A DNA stretch of 64,000 nt from Cannabis sativa (Eukaryota; Streptophyta; Magnoliopsida; Rosales; Cannabaceae). Shown here in pieces: positions 21,642 through 32,236 of this stretch. The stretch is from NCBI RefSeq assembly GCF_029168945.1, contig NC_083608.1, positions 20,478,136 to 20,542,135 on the forward strand, given 5' to 3'. Numbering within the stretch: the stretch's first letter is position 1; the number at the start of each line of letters is the position of its first letter. The notes under the pieces were generated by a model. The model was not told the DNA's origin, ran no database searches, and was given only the letters and a program-made list of their open reading frames with translations. A program made the translations under genes and the position numbers.

Positions 21642-24600
21642 GGCAATTCAGGATACTACAAAATAATAAATAGAAATCAATTATGGTTTAGCACAAAATC
21701 TTATTCAGAAATTATTAGCATATAGCAAGTAGGAATGACAAGAGAAAATACTAAAAATACAATCCTAAATAATTTCTAAGGTTTTCAACAAACTAACATC
21801 AGTGTCCCGTTTAGGCGAGAGTCAAAGCTACCATCCATTGAATAGAGTTGTCAGCTCATCTAAAATAATAACCATTCTAGCAACCTTTTATTCGATCGAA
21901 AAGAGAATCCGACGTTGTCCCGTTTAGGCGAGAGTCAAGGTCATTCCTATTTCATCAGCTTCCACCATTATTTCATACGTTTGTAAGTCTTATACAGTCG
22001 CCACCATTAGGGTGATCAATACTAATATAAAAAACTTACAAATATACTTATCTTTCGAGATTAAACGGTGCTAACTTTCTAATGAACGTTCCTCCATTAG
22101 GAAGGATTGCTCACTAAAACAATAGCTATGCAAAACCAACAATGGAGATCGAATATCTTAATAATAATAAAGCTCATTATTTAAAATGTATTTTCTTCTA
22201 TTATTCATTTATTTTAAATATATATTTATTTAATTAAATTTTAAATTTAGAATAAAATTCTAAATAAAATTTAATTTAATATTCATAAAATTAAACTTAG
22301 ATGGTTAAGAAAATAAAATGAATTATTTCCATCTTAGTATTAATTTTCCAATAAATATTAAGAAAATTATTTAATTTAAGTTGTATTAATTTAAATTAAC
22401 TTGCAACTCAAATTTAAATTTTCTATAAATATATATTGTATTTTGAAAAATTAAAGTATAAAATTATACAATTTTCGAAATACTTAAAAAATAAATTATT
22501 CTTTACTAGATTTTTTTTAATTAATTAATTCAATTTCTAATAATAACATAAATTAGTTCATTTATTTTAAATTAATCAATAAATGAAAAGATCATTGATT
22601 TAAGTTGATTCAAAAATTAATTAAAATAATTAATTTACAACTTTAATCTATTTTTCAAGATAAATTCAAAATCATCTTGCATAATCAAATGCAATTTTGA
22701 AAATATTGATTAATAAAATAAAATATATTTTGAAAAATTATTCAAATTTAAGTTGTTATAAAAATACTCAACTTAAAATAATTTTCTATTTAATTAAATG
22801 TCATGAAAATAACAATATTTAAGTATCATTATGAAAATTAACTTAGATATTTAATTTTCAATTATTTAAATGTATTAAATTCAAGAAATAAATAATTAAG
22901 TATAGAGAAGGCTTAATTATTAATTTCTAGTTTAATACTAGGAAAAATATTCTTAACTTGAATTGTACCAAAATTAATTATTAAACAATTAATTTCACAA
23001 TCAATAATATTTTCCTATTTTATTATTAGAAATAATAACTAGTATAGAAATAACTATCTAGAAAATATCTCAATTTAACTAAGTATCTTTTCAAAATTTG
23101 GAAAATATCTAATTTAAGTTGTTATAGAAAGAATCTAAGATAAGCAACTTAAAATTTTCCAAATAAAACTTAATTAAATATCAAAATTAAGTGGTAACTA
23201 CCTAATTTAAGAATATTCCATTTTAAGTTTAAGATCAACTTAAAAAAATATCTTAAGAATCTTCAATAATCAATTTCTAGAATTCCTCAACTTAATATTA
23301 AATTCAAAAGATATTCAAATTTAAGTTAATAAGGAAAAATTAGTTAGAAATAACTAATTTATAACTTAAATAGGAATATTTAATGAAATAATTAAAGTAA
23401 GTTTCAGAAAGAATCTAGTTTGTTAAAATTCTTTATTTAATTAAATACAAGAAAAATACAAATAGTTTATCTAGAAATAATATCTTAAACTAAGAGTGTT
23501 TTTCTTAAAATTAACTTTAAAATATTAAAATAAAAAATAAATTTCATATATTTTAAAAGTTAATTATGTTGCTAATCAATTTTATTAGGTTAAACTAATT
23601 TAATTAACCTAGTACAGTTATTCAAATCAGGCAAATGAGCCTTCACAATTGGGTAGTTCATGTGAGGGGGAGTTAGGTTCAGTATGTCGTACCCACTTCT
23701 ATTGGCCCACTTCTCTCACACAAGGCCCAAAAGAGAGGAATTTAACCTTAAAATGAATAACTGTTATTAATTGAATAGGTCCAAAAACTAAATGGACCTA
23801 AATAAAATCTATCAAGGTGTGACATTTTATTTAGCAACAAGCTATATGCATCTATAATAAAATAAACATATAGGCTCACACAGGCACACAGATTTGGATG
23901 GACCCTATCATGTTACTAGGTCATACACAGATGAAAGAAGAATGTAAAATTTACATGTTACAAATTATTTATTTGACCTATTGACAATTGAACCATGGGT
24001 TAAAATCAGATCATTGGATCTGTCAACAAGTTAACCATGGCAATTTAGATCAAGCAATAATAGGTTTTAGAAAAAACTTACAAACAATCTAAAACACATA
24101 CTCCTGCAACAAGTTAGATTTGGCTAGTTGGAAGTAGGATTTATTTAATTTTAAATAATTAATTATATTTCAAAAATAATTAAATAATAAAAAAAAATTT
24201 CGAATTTTAAAATGAAATAAAAAAAATATTTAAAATTAAACCTACAATTTTGAAAAATTAGGTTTCAACTAACCTAAATATCATTTCAAAAAAAAATTGC
24301 TAATCTCCTTTTAAATTTCATGTTATTTTATAAATTAAATATTCAATAAAATAAAAAATGATAAATACATACCTTTTTCTGATTTTATAATTTAATTTAA
24401 GAAAAAATAACAAAATTTAAAAGTTAGCAAAAATATCTTATTTCCTTTTAAAATACCATGATTATAGTAATCTTATTTTAAATCTTAATAAGGTCAAATA
24501 CTTAAAATAGAATATTTTATAAAAAGGAATTTAATATCTGACCTTAAATTTAAAATTAAGATTAAATAATCAAATTTTAAAGAAAATAAGAAAAGAGGTA

Positions 24601-25122
24601 AGCAAAAATGATTTTTTACCTATATTCAAATTCAAATTACACTATTAGATTTGAAATATGAAAAATAAAAAATCAAAATACAAAACTACACAAAAAATCA
24701 GAAGTTAATTCCATGAAATAGTATGAAAAATCGAAGAAAACGAAAAAAAATAGCAAGCTGTACGGATGGTATGCACAACATACCACCCGCGCGCGCACAA
24801 GGGGAGGGGAGCCGAGTTTCCACGGCGCTGGGAGGCTGCAAGCAACCATTCCGCGCTCGTGGGAGGGGTGATTACCATCCTGATTTTTTCGATTTTCAAA
24901 AATTCATAACTAATTCAAATAAAATCGAAATTGAGTTCTGTAAAAAGGTAAATTGCTTAATTTTTTCCAAACTATCCAATAAAAATAAATCCAAAATCGA
25001 AAATTCAATTATTTTCCCATAATTTCACAACCATCAATCAATCATCAATACAACACACAAAACAACATGATACCATCCAAATCACAAACAAATCATTTTA
25101 AGTCCAAATTTCTTGCACATGG
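21642..25122 (-). other. Untranslated leader of copia element E
   Basis: AT-rich and non-coding, parallel to the leader of A. It includes the duplicated CCCGTTTAGGCGAGAG motif (within 21803-21825 and 21916-21938, the same 113-bp spacing as in A) and two CTAA-loop hairpins near 22000 and 22090. A 99-codon ORF at 24723-25022 has no parallel in A apart from low-complexity sequence. A GC-rich patch at 24785-24865 is not present in A. Confidence 0.65.
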
Positions 25123-26318
25123 AGTCAAGTAGTAGCTCACGCAAGTGAGGTAGAACCACAGGGAATTGGACTAATTACTACTAAATTATACTTATGATTC
25201 TATCTGGTAAAACAATACTTTTTGTGAATTAAATAAAACAATTCAGAAAATCAAAAGAATAAATGAAGATTAATCAAGATGAGAGATTAGGGAGGTGAAT
25301 CCTGTTGTTAAGTTACCAATATTAATACCTAATTGCTATCCTTTTTCTCAATGTGAATGACAGATTATGATTTAACCTAACTCTTATCAGATTTTTTAGG
25401 TTCTAAATCTCATGTTCTCTAATTAACTTCTTAATTAAACCAACATGAAATCAGCATTAAGCAATAATCTTTTTATCACTGATGCTATGTAAATACTTTC
25501 GCTTCACATCAAAACCTAGACTATCCAATTTTAGCATTCTCAATTCTCACTTTTCAGATTTTGAATTGAGATCATTAAACATGTAAAAGTTGATCAATCT
25601 TACACATGGAATTAAACACAAATATAGATAGTATTCACAATCAAGATGGAGGAATGACAATTATTTATTAACTAGGCATAAACTTAAACAACATTCATCA
25701 TCCTCCCTTAATGGGAAATTTAGCTCATAAAAACAATAAAAACATCCATGATTAAATCTGAAACAACAATAGACATAAAAGAAAGAACAAAAGGTAAAAG
25801 AAAGAAACTAGAAGGTGATATCGCTCCGGGTCTTCAAGATAGCTTCCTCTCCACTTTCATCCACTATTTAGGTCTATTTCTGCTTAATTTGACCTTCTGA
25901 GTCGTATTCCTTATATAGGGATGAAAGGTGTGCCTCCAATTGAGAGAAAAATCAGAATTAGGTCAAAACTGCGTTTTCCGTACCTAGTCGCGACTAGCCT
26001 ATAAGCTGGTCGCGACTATAAGCAAAACTCGAAAACCGAGTTTCTGCCAAATCCTCGAAGTCGCGACCAGAGTCGCGACCACAGAAAAGGGTCACGACCT
26101 GGCTCAATGGTGGTCGCGACTACTGATGCCTCTTGAGCAAATTTTTCCGATTTTTTGCCAGTTTGTCCGGTCTTTTCACCAATTGACTGAATTTGAACTT
26201 TGACACCCCGGGAACCTGAAACAATGAAAATCAAGCGTAAAACCACTCCAAAAGATACCAATAGACAAGAAAATGCTTACTTTTCAAACCCGAAACATAG
26301 GCTAAATATAACCTAACA
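25123..26318 (-). repeat. 3' LTR of element F, lacking its first 36 bases
   Basis: Matches the right LTR from its base 37 onward and ends CCTAACA. The missing end coincides with the loss of the primer site and 5' LTR of element E, so one deletion probably removed both. It carries five perfect GTCGCGAC palindromes and one GTCACGAC. Confidence 0.88.
25987..26120. repeat. GTCGCGAC palindrome cluster (left F LTR)
   Basis: GTCGCGAC occurs at 25987, 26009, 26060, 26072 and 26113, with GTCACGAC at 26091. CG is otherwise scarce in this AT-rich DNA. Confidence 0.85.
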
Positions 26319-27576
26319 AAATTCCCCCAAACTAGATTCTTACTCGCCCCCGAGTAAGAGAAAAAACTAACTACGCTATCAGATAATCATTACACTGCTG
26401 ACTCATGCTCTGCTTTCTTCCTTGCATAAACTAGAATTTCAATCCTACTAACTCTAACAATTAATTCAGATGCTCAATTCATAACACTATGTATAACCAC
26501 AAAATTTATTCACACGTGAAACATTGTTATCAAAGTTTTACTCTTTCCAACTGTTCCACAGCCCGATAACTCATAAGCTTGCATGCTTACCTTTCTCCAC
26601 TAATGTTGACAATATCTTTTGGAATCATTAGGTCTTTTCGAGGTTTAGGCATTATGGCTCAGATATTCAGAAATTAACAACAAAGGACGGTTTTGGCTCA
26701 ACATATCATAAGCACACAAACAAAACCCACAAGCTTCTTACTTTTCTTTTTCAAAACCCCATAGTGTCCCCGCATTTACCAAGATTGAGAAAAGATATCT
26801 TTATTATTTTTCACCAACATCACTGAAAAAATTTTCTTCAAACACATCTTACTTTTCATTCATTCTTTTTCATCCTTATTTTTTCTTTTACAGTGACATT
26901 GAATTTCACATTTTTTTCTTTTCTCAATCTTACAAGTTTTTCTCCCTCTAACTGTTTTCTCACACTAAATATTTCTCCTCCCCCAAACTAATTATGTAGC
27001 TTATGATATCATGGATAAAATGGTGAAGAAAAATTAATAGTATGGTTACAATTTTTCGGGTCAATGGGTGAAAAACATAACATGTTTAGGCTCAATAGGG
27101 TTAACTAGGGATAAACATTCTTATGGTAGGCTTGAAAGGCTCAAACTATCCAACAAATGCCTAAGTCATATTCCAATTGAACACTATCAAGAATTTCGTC
27201 TCAAAAGAATAAACCTGCAAGTTTTAAGCTATCCTGTCAGTCTTACCACAAACCATAGTAAAACAATTATAACAATTTTCACAGATTGAGTAGTTTCAAT
27301 TATACACAGGTTTCTAAGCATCCAAACTAATCCAAAGAGTTAACAGAATCAAGCACACAGTTATGTTACAAATTCAGATCACATTACACTAAGCAGCAGT
27401 ATACAACTATCTTCTAGCTTATTGTCATTCCTTAACTAAAACATAAAAATTAAAATAGAAAATTAAAATGCAGAAAATTGAGTTTTTTTTTTAAATCTCT
27501 CCCCCCAAACTAAATATTACATTGTCCCCAATGTATACAATGAAATGCAGAGAGAAGAGACTTACCTGAGACCCTT
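26319..27576 (-). other. 3' untranslated region of element F
   Basis: Begins next to the LTR with TTGGGGGAATTT in element sense (polypurine tract). Further purine tracts occur near 26982 and 27502, such as TTTGGGGG in element sense. No coding sequence is recognised; the reverse transcriptase and integrase expected here are absent. Confidence 0.7.
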
Positions 27577-29973
27577 TCAGAAAGGGTTGGGTGGACCCTT
27601 TTCATCCAAAAGAGCCCTCGTACTAAATGAAGAAAATTGACCACCAATAGTGTTGATTTTAGAGTTTTGCACAAGAGTAAGCTCACCTTCTGAACTACCC
27701 CACATCAATCTTTTCCAACGACGCCGAATCGTTCGAAGTCGCTCTTTAGGCTTTGCTCTCTCCATATCAGTTTTAACAAAAGAACCCTTCACCATCTCAA
27801 TCTTGCAACAGGTAGGAATGTCGGTTGGGGCAAAAACATTAAAATTGACCTCTTCATCTTGCACTCGCAACTTTAACTCTCCCTTTTGAACATCTATTAG
27901 CGCTCGCCCCGTGGCTAAGAATGGTCTTCCCAAAATAATAGGAATAGTTGAATCTTCCTCCATATCAAGAATTAGGAAATCAGCAGGGAAGATAAACTTA
28001 CCAACCTTCACCAGTACATCTTCGATTATCCCACGAGGATGAGTCAAAGAACGATCCGCCAGTTGTAAAGTCACTGTTGTGGGCTTTGCTTTTCCCAATC
28101 CTAGCCTTTTAAAGACATACAAGGGCATTAGATTAATGCTTGCTCCCAGATCACATAGAGCTTTAGTTTCCACCGAACCCCCTATAGAGCATGAAATATT
28201 GAAACTACCCGGATCTTTAAGCTTGGGCGGTAGTTTCTTTTGCAAAATTACACTACATTCCTCAGTTAATGCCACTGTTTCATAGTCCTCCATTTTTCTC
28301 TTCCTAGACAATATCTCCTTCATGAACTTCACATAACGGGGCATTTGTTCCAAGGCTTCAGCAAAAGGAATGTTGATGTGTAATCTTTTAAAGACCTCTA
28401 GAAATTTTATGAACTGCTTGTCTAGATTGGACTTTCGGAGTCTCTGAGGATAAGGTATTTTCACATGATGATCAATACTGATTGGCGGAGACTGTTGTGG
28501 TGGTGCAGGGCTATCAGTAGCCTTCTTTTCTGTTGATGTTGGGATTGGCACTGGTTGATCTTTAATCTCTGCATCCATTGGTTGTATCATTTTAGGCCCA
28601 TCATATTTCTTACCGCTCCTCAGGGTAATTGCCTTGTAGTTTTCCTTAGGATTAACTTCAGTTGTACTAGGCAAATTTCCTTGAGGACGGGTTGCTACCT
28701 TAGTTGCTAATTGGCCCATTTGAGTCTGCAAATCTTTAATGGAAGATCTAGTTTCAGTCATGAATTGTAGCAATAGATCTGTTTGCAAACTAGAATTTCC
28801 ACCAGAGGCTTGTTGCTAAGTATACTGTTGGTTCTGTGTCTGGTTCTGATTTCGTTGCTGATAGAACCCACTGTTTCTTCGGTTACCTCCTTGGTTGAAC
28901 CCATAGTTGTTGTTGTTGTTCTGAGAATAATTTCCAATGGCTTTTGCTTCATCCATTGGAAAATCATCCACATCTGCTTGACACTCAGAAAAGTGATGGG
29001 GACCTCCATATATCTCACAAACCACTTCAGCTTGTTTGGCTTGCCCTGCGATCAACTTTGTTAGGGCCTCAACCTGAGCTGTCAGCTTTGTAATGGCATC
29101 AACCTCTAGCACACCAGCTACCTTCTTAGTTTGAATCCTTTCAGTTGGCCACTGCTGATTGTTTAGAGCCATCTCCTCCAACAGATCATAAGCCTCATTT
29201 GCACTCTTTCTCATAAATGCTCCACCAGCTGCTGCATCTATAAGAGTTCTAGTGTTACCAACCAACCCGTTGTAAAAGTTGTGAACTAGCATCCACTTCT
29301 CTATACCATGATGAGGGCACTTTCTGATCAGATCCTTAAACCTCTCCCAAGACTCATGGAGAGATTCATTATCTTGTTGACAGAAGTTGTTGATTTCTCC
29401 TCGCAGCTTGGCAGACTTTGTTGGAGGAAAGAACTTTGACAAAAATTTCGTTGCCAAATCATTCCAGGTGGCTATAGAGTTGGGTGGCAGGGAATTCAAC
29501 CAGCTCTTGGCTCACTCTCTGAGCGAGAATGGAAACAACCTCAGACGAATGGCATCATCACTAACTCCATTGACTTTAAAAGTCTCACAAAGTTCCATGA
29601 AGTTCAAGAGATGCAGATTAGGATCTTCAGAAGGGAGGCCACCAAACTGAACTGAGGACTACACCATTTGAAGTATGGCAGGCTTGATCTCAAAGTTATT
29701 AGCATCCACTGCCGGTGGCCTGATACATGACTGCACTCCCGTAAGAGTAGGGAGAATGTAATCTCTCAAGCTACGGCCATTAGCTTGATCTTCAACTGCA
29801 CCACCATTATTACTGTTATTTGCAGCATTAGCATTCACATTAGCAGCCATGATTTCTGATGTTTCAGCAGTTGCTAAAACTCTTTCTTGCCTCTTGTTCC
29901 TTCGGTTTCTCCTACAAGTTTTCTCGATTTCAGGGTCAACGGGTAATACAACTTCTTGCCCTTGGCGGCGCAT
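27577..29973 (-). pseudogene. Athila gag-protease reading frame with three stops
   Basis: One continuous frame from ATG 29973 to the stop at 27577 is interrupted by TAG (29659-29661), TGA (29512-29514) and TAG (28816-28818). The segments are an N-terminal gag part with a poly-Asn/Ala linker (29973-29659), the capsid core with ATWNDLATKFLSKFFPP and NNFCQQDNESLHESWERFK (29499-28816) and a protease part (28788-27577). The protease has an IPYPQRL motif, then CDLGASINLMP (Asp about residue 213 of that segment) and ILGRPFLATGRA near residue 285. Athila proteases commonly have DLGA rather than DSG/DTG. The frame itself is unshifted, so decay has been by point changes. Protease would process Gag-Pol; here no pol follows. 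Confidence 0.85.
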
Positions 29974-30097
29974 GCACTCAAAATACCTGAAATAGATAAG
30001 AACAGTTTTGCAAGAGAAAGGTTAGAAATTCAGCAAGAGAAAATATACCAAAGTAGAAGTTAGTATAATTTTGTGTAATATTAATCTTTAAACTATT

Positions 30098-30114
30098 CCC
30101 CGGCAACGGCGCCA
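30098..30114 (-). other. Primer-binding site of element F (Asp tRNA)
   Basis: In element sense TGGCGCCGTTGCCGGGG, complementary to the 3' end of plant Asp tRNA, the usual primer of Athila elements. It lies six bases from the TGTTTCG start of the right LTR. Confidence 0.9.
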
Positions 30115-30120
30115 AAAACT

Positions 30121-31341
30121 TGTTTCGAAAATTATGATCACTGCGCAAGTATACGCAGTCAAGTAGTAGCTCACGCAAGTGAGGTCGAACCACAGGGAAT
30201 TGGACTAATTACTACTAAATTATACTTATGATTCTATCTGGTAAAACAATACTTTTTGTGAATTAAATAAAACAATTCAGAAAATCAAAAGAATAAATGA
30301 AGATTAATCAAGATGAGAGATTAGGGAGGTGAATCCTGTTGTTAAGTTACCAATGTTAATACCTAATTGCTATCCTTTTTCTCAATGTGAATGACAGATT
30401 ATGATTTAACCTAACTCTTATCGGATCTTTTAGGTTCTAAATCTCATGTTCTCTAATTAACTTCTTAATTAAACCAACATGAAATCAGCATTAAGCAATA
30501 ATCTTTTTATCACTAAGGCTATGTAAATACTTTTGTTTCACATCAAAACCTAGACTGTCCAATTTTAGCATTCTCAATTCTCACTTTTCAGATTTTGAAT
30601 TGAGATCATTAAACATGTAAAAGGTGATCAATCTTGCACATGGAATTAAACACAAATATAGATAGTATTCACAATCAAGATGGAGGAATGGCAATTATTT
30701 ATTAACTAGGCATAAACTTAAACAACATTCATCATCCTCCCTTAATGGGAAATTTAGCTCATAAAAACAATAAAAACATCCATGATTAAATCTGAAACTA
30801 CAATAGACATAAAAGAAAGAACAAAGGGTAAAAGAAAGAAACTAGAAGGTGATATCGCTCCGGGTCTTCAAGATAGCTTCCTCTCCACTTTCATCCACTA
30901 TTCAGGTCTATTTCTGCTTAATTTGACCTTCTGAGTCGTATTTCTTATATAGGGATGAAATGTGTGCCTCCAATTGAGAGAAAAATCAGAATTAGGTCAA
31001 AACTGCGTTTTTCGTACCTAGTTGCGACTAGCCTATAAGCTGGTCGCGACTATAGGCGAAACTCGAAAAACCGAGTTTCTGCCAAATCCTCGAAGTCGCG
31101 ACCACAGAAAAGGGTCGCGACCTGGCTCAATGGTGGTCGCGACTACTGACGCCTCTTGAGCAGATTTTTCTAATTTTTTGCCAGTTTGTCTCGTCTTTTC
31201 ACCAATTGACTGAATTTGAACTTTGACACCCCGGGAACCTGAAACAATGAAAATCAAGCGTAAAACTGCTCCAAAAGACACCAATAGACGAGAAAATGCT
31301 TACTTTTCAAACTCGAAACATAGGCTAAATATAACCTAACA
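30121..31341 (-). repeat. 5' LTR of element F
   Basis: A complete 1.22-kb LTR, TGTTTCG to CCTAACA. Compared with the left LTR it has one fewer GTCGCGAC unit: a 12-bp CCAGAGTCGCGA-like segment is missing near 31102. The palindromes lie at 31043, 31095, 31114 and 31136, with GTTGCGAC at 31021. Confidence 0.9.
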
Positions 31342-31474
31342 GACATGCCCCAACTAAGTTTTAGACTTTGGAGATAAGTCTATGAGAAATGGCACCCGGC
31401 CACCATGAAGCCCTAATGGGTGCCCTGGTTGACCTCTAGTCGATCTGGGTGCACCATGCCTTGGGTTTAGGTTT

Positions 31475-31731
31475 TGTGACAGTCAGTAGTCCCGTGATCC
31501 GTAAAGGGAAATACCGGGTAAGCTGTACAATCCCACATCGCCTGGGGAAGGTCAAGTTGGATGATTCTGAGACTGTGTAGGTATAGGACTACACAGTTGA
31601 AGAGGGCTTAAATGGATTGATTGGTACTACCTATATCAACAAGGTGCATCTTGTTTTTCGGTAGCCCATAATAAGAGCCATTATTTCGTGGGTGTAAGGG
31701 CCCAATAGAGGCTTGAAGCGGGGACGTTACA
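31475..31731 (+). repeat. 5' LTR of Cassandra, 5S-like segment deleted
   Basis: TGTGACAGTCAG to ACGTTACA. Aligned with the right LTR it jumps from GTAGCCCAT directly to ATAAGAGCCATT, omitting about 175 bp that include the 5S-like segment. Confidence 0.9.
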
Positions 31732-31803
31732 AATGGTATCAGAGCCTTGACCCAGCCGGAAGTGTGGTCGATGAGGACGTCGAACCCCGTAAGGGGGGGT
31801 GAT

Positions 31804-32236
31804 TGTGACAGTCAGTAGTCCCGTGATCTGTAAGGGGAAATACCGGGTAAGCTGTACAATCCCACATCGCTTGGGGAAGGTCAAGTGGGATGATTTTAAG
31901 ATTGTGTAGGTATGGGACTACACAGTTTAAGAGGGCTTAAATGGATTGATTGGTACTACCTATATTAACAAGGTGCATCTTATTTTCTAGTAGCCCATCA
32001 CGAAAGAACTCCACAGTTAAGCGTGATTGACCTGGGGCAATTTTAGGATGGGTGACCTCCTAGGAAGTTTTCCCAGGAAGTGTACGAGTGAGGACAAAGC
32101 ATGCTGGAAACACTCGTGTTGGTCTGTAGGGTCAGTCGTCATTCCATGAAGCAGCTAGAGTGACGTACTCGTGTATAAGAGTCATTCATTTTGTGGGTGT
32201 AAGGACCTAATGGAGGCTTGAAGCGGGGATGTTATA
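31804..32236 (+). repeat. 3' LTR of Cassandra with 5S-like segment
   Basis: TGTGACAGTCAG to GATGTTATA. The terminal CA has become TA. Complete relative to the left LTR. Confidence 0.9.
31994..32085 (+). other. 5S-rRNA-like sequence in the Cassandra LTR
   Basis: Recognisable blocks in 5S order: GAACTCCACAGTTAAGCGTG (5S has GAACTCCGCAGTTAAGCGTG) followed by AGGATGGGTGACCTCCTA and GGAAG. These cover the region of the 5S A box, intermediate element and C box that bind TFIIIA and direct Pol III. It is not a genuine 5S gene: the middle is altered and it is embedded in an LTR. Confidence 0.88.

Larger units (their letters stand above)
20787..25122 (-). mobile_element. Copia element E, partial second copy of the A family
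   Basis: Minus-strand copy consisting of gag (to 21641) and a 3.4-kb leader. The left side ends at LTR D just after the gag zinc knuckle. The right side ends a few bases before the expected primer-binding site, where it joins a gypsy LTR (F) that has lost its own first 36 bases. Pol and both own LTRs are absent. It is the unoccupied counterpart of the B insertion in A. Confidence 0.8.
25123..31341 (-). mobile_element. Athila-type Ty3/gypsy derivative F, lacking RT and integrase
   Basis: It has two LTRs (25123-26318, truncated; 30121-31341), a primer-binding site complementary to Asp tRNA (30098-30114) and a purine tract at 26319-26330, all giving minus-strand orientation. The internal 3.8 kb holds only gag and protease. 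No reverse transcriptase, RNase H or integrase sequence follows 27577; only 1.2 kb of untranslated sequence separates it from the 3' LTR. It is therefore an internally deleted, non-autonomous copy whose remaining frame also has stops. Gag and the CDLGASINLMP protease motif are characteristic of the Athila group. Confidence 0.85.
31475..32236 (+). mobile_element. Cassandra-type TRIM retrotransposon
   Basis: A tiny non-coding LTR element: left LTR 31475-31731, initiator-Met primer site TGGTATCAGAGCC at 31734-31746, an internal domain of about 70 bp ending in a GGGGGGGTGAT purine tract, and right LTR 31804-32236. It is flanked by the direct repeat GGTTT (31470-31474 and 32237-32241). The right LTR contains sequence like the internal-promoter half of 5S rRNA, the hallmark of Cassandra TRIMs. 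It encodes no protein and depends on other elements. The left LTR has lost the 5S-like part, making the LTRs unequal (257 and 433 bp). Confidence 0.93.

Noticed and set aside
26016..26261. Matching 81- and 83-codon ORFs in both F LTRs (also 31033-31284)
   Set aside because: Apparent conservation is only because the LTRs are duplicates; there is no domain or start context.
31994..32085. A functional 5S rRNA gene
   Set aside because: Altered internal sequence, embedded in a Cassandra LTR with target duplications; it is the known element feature.
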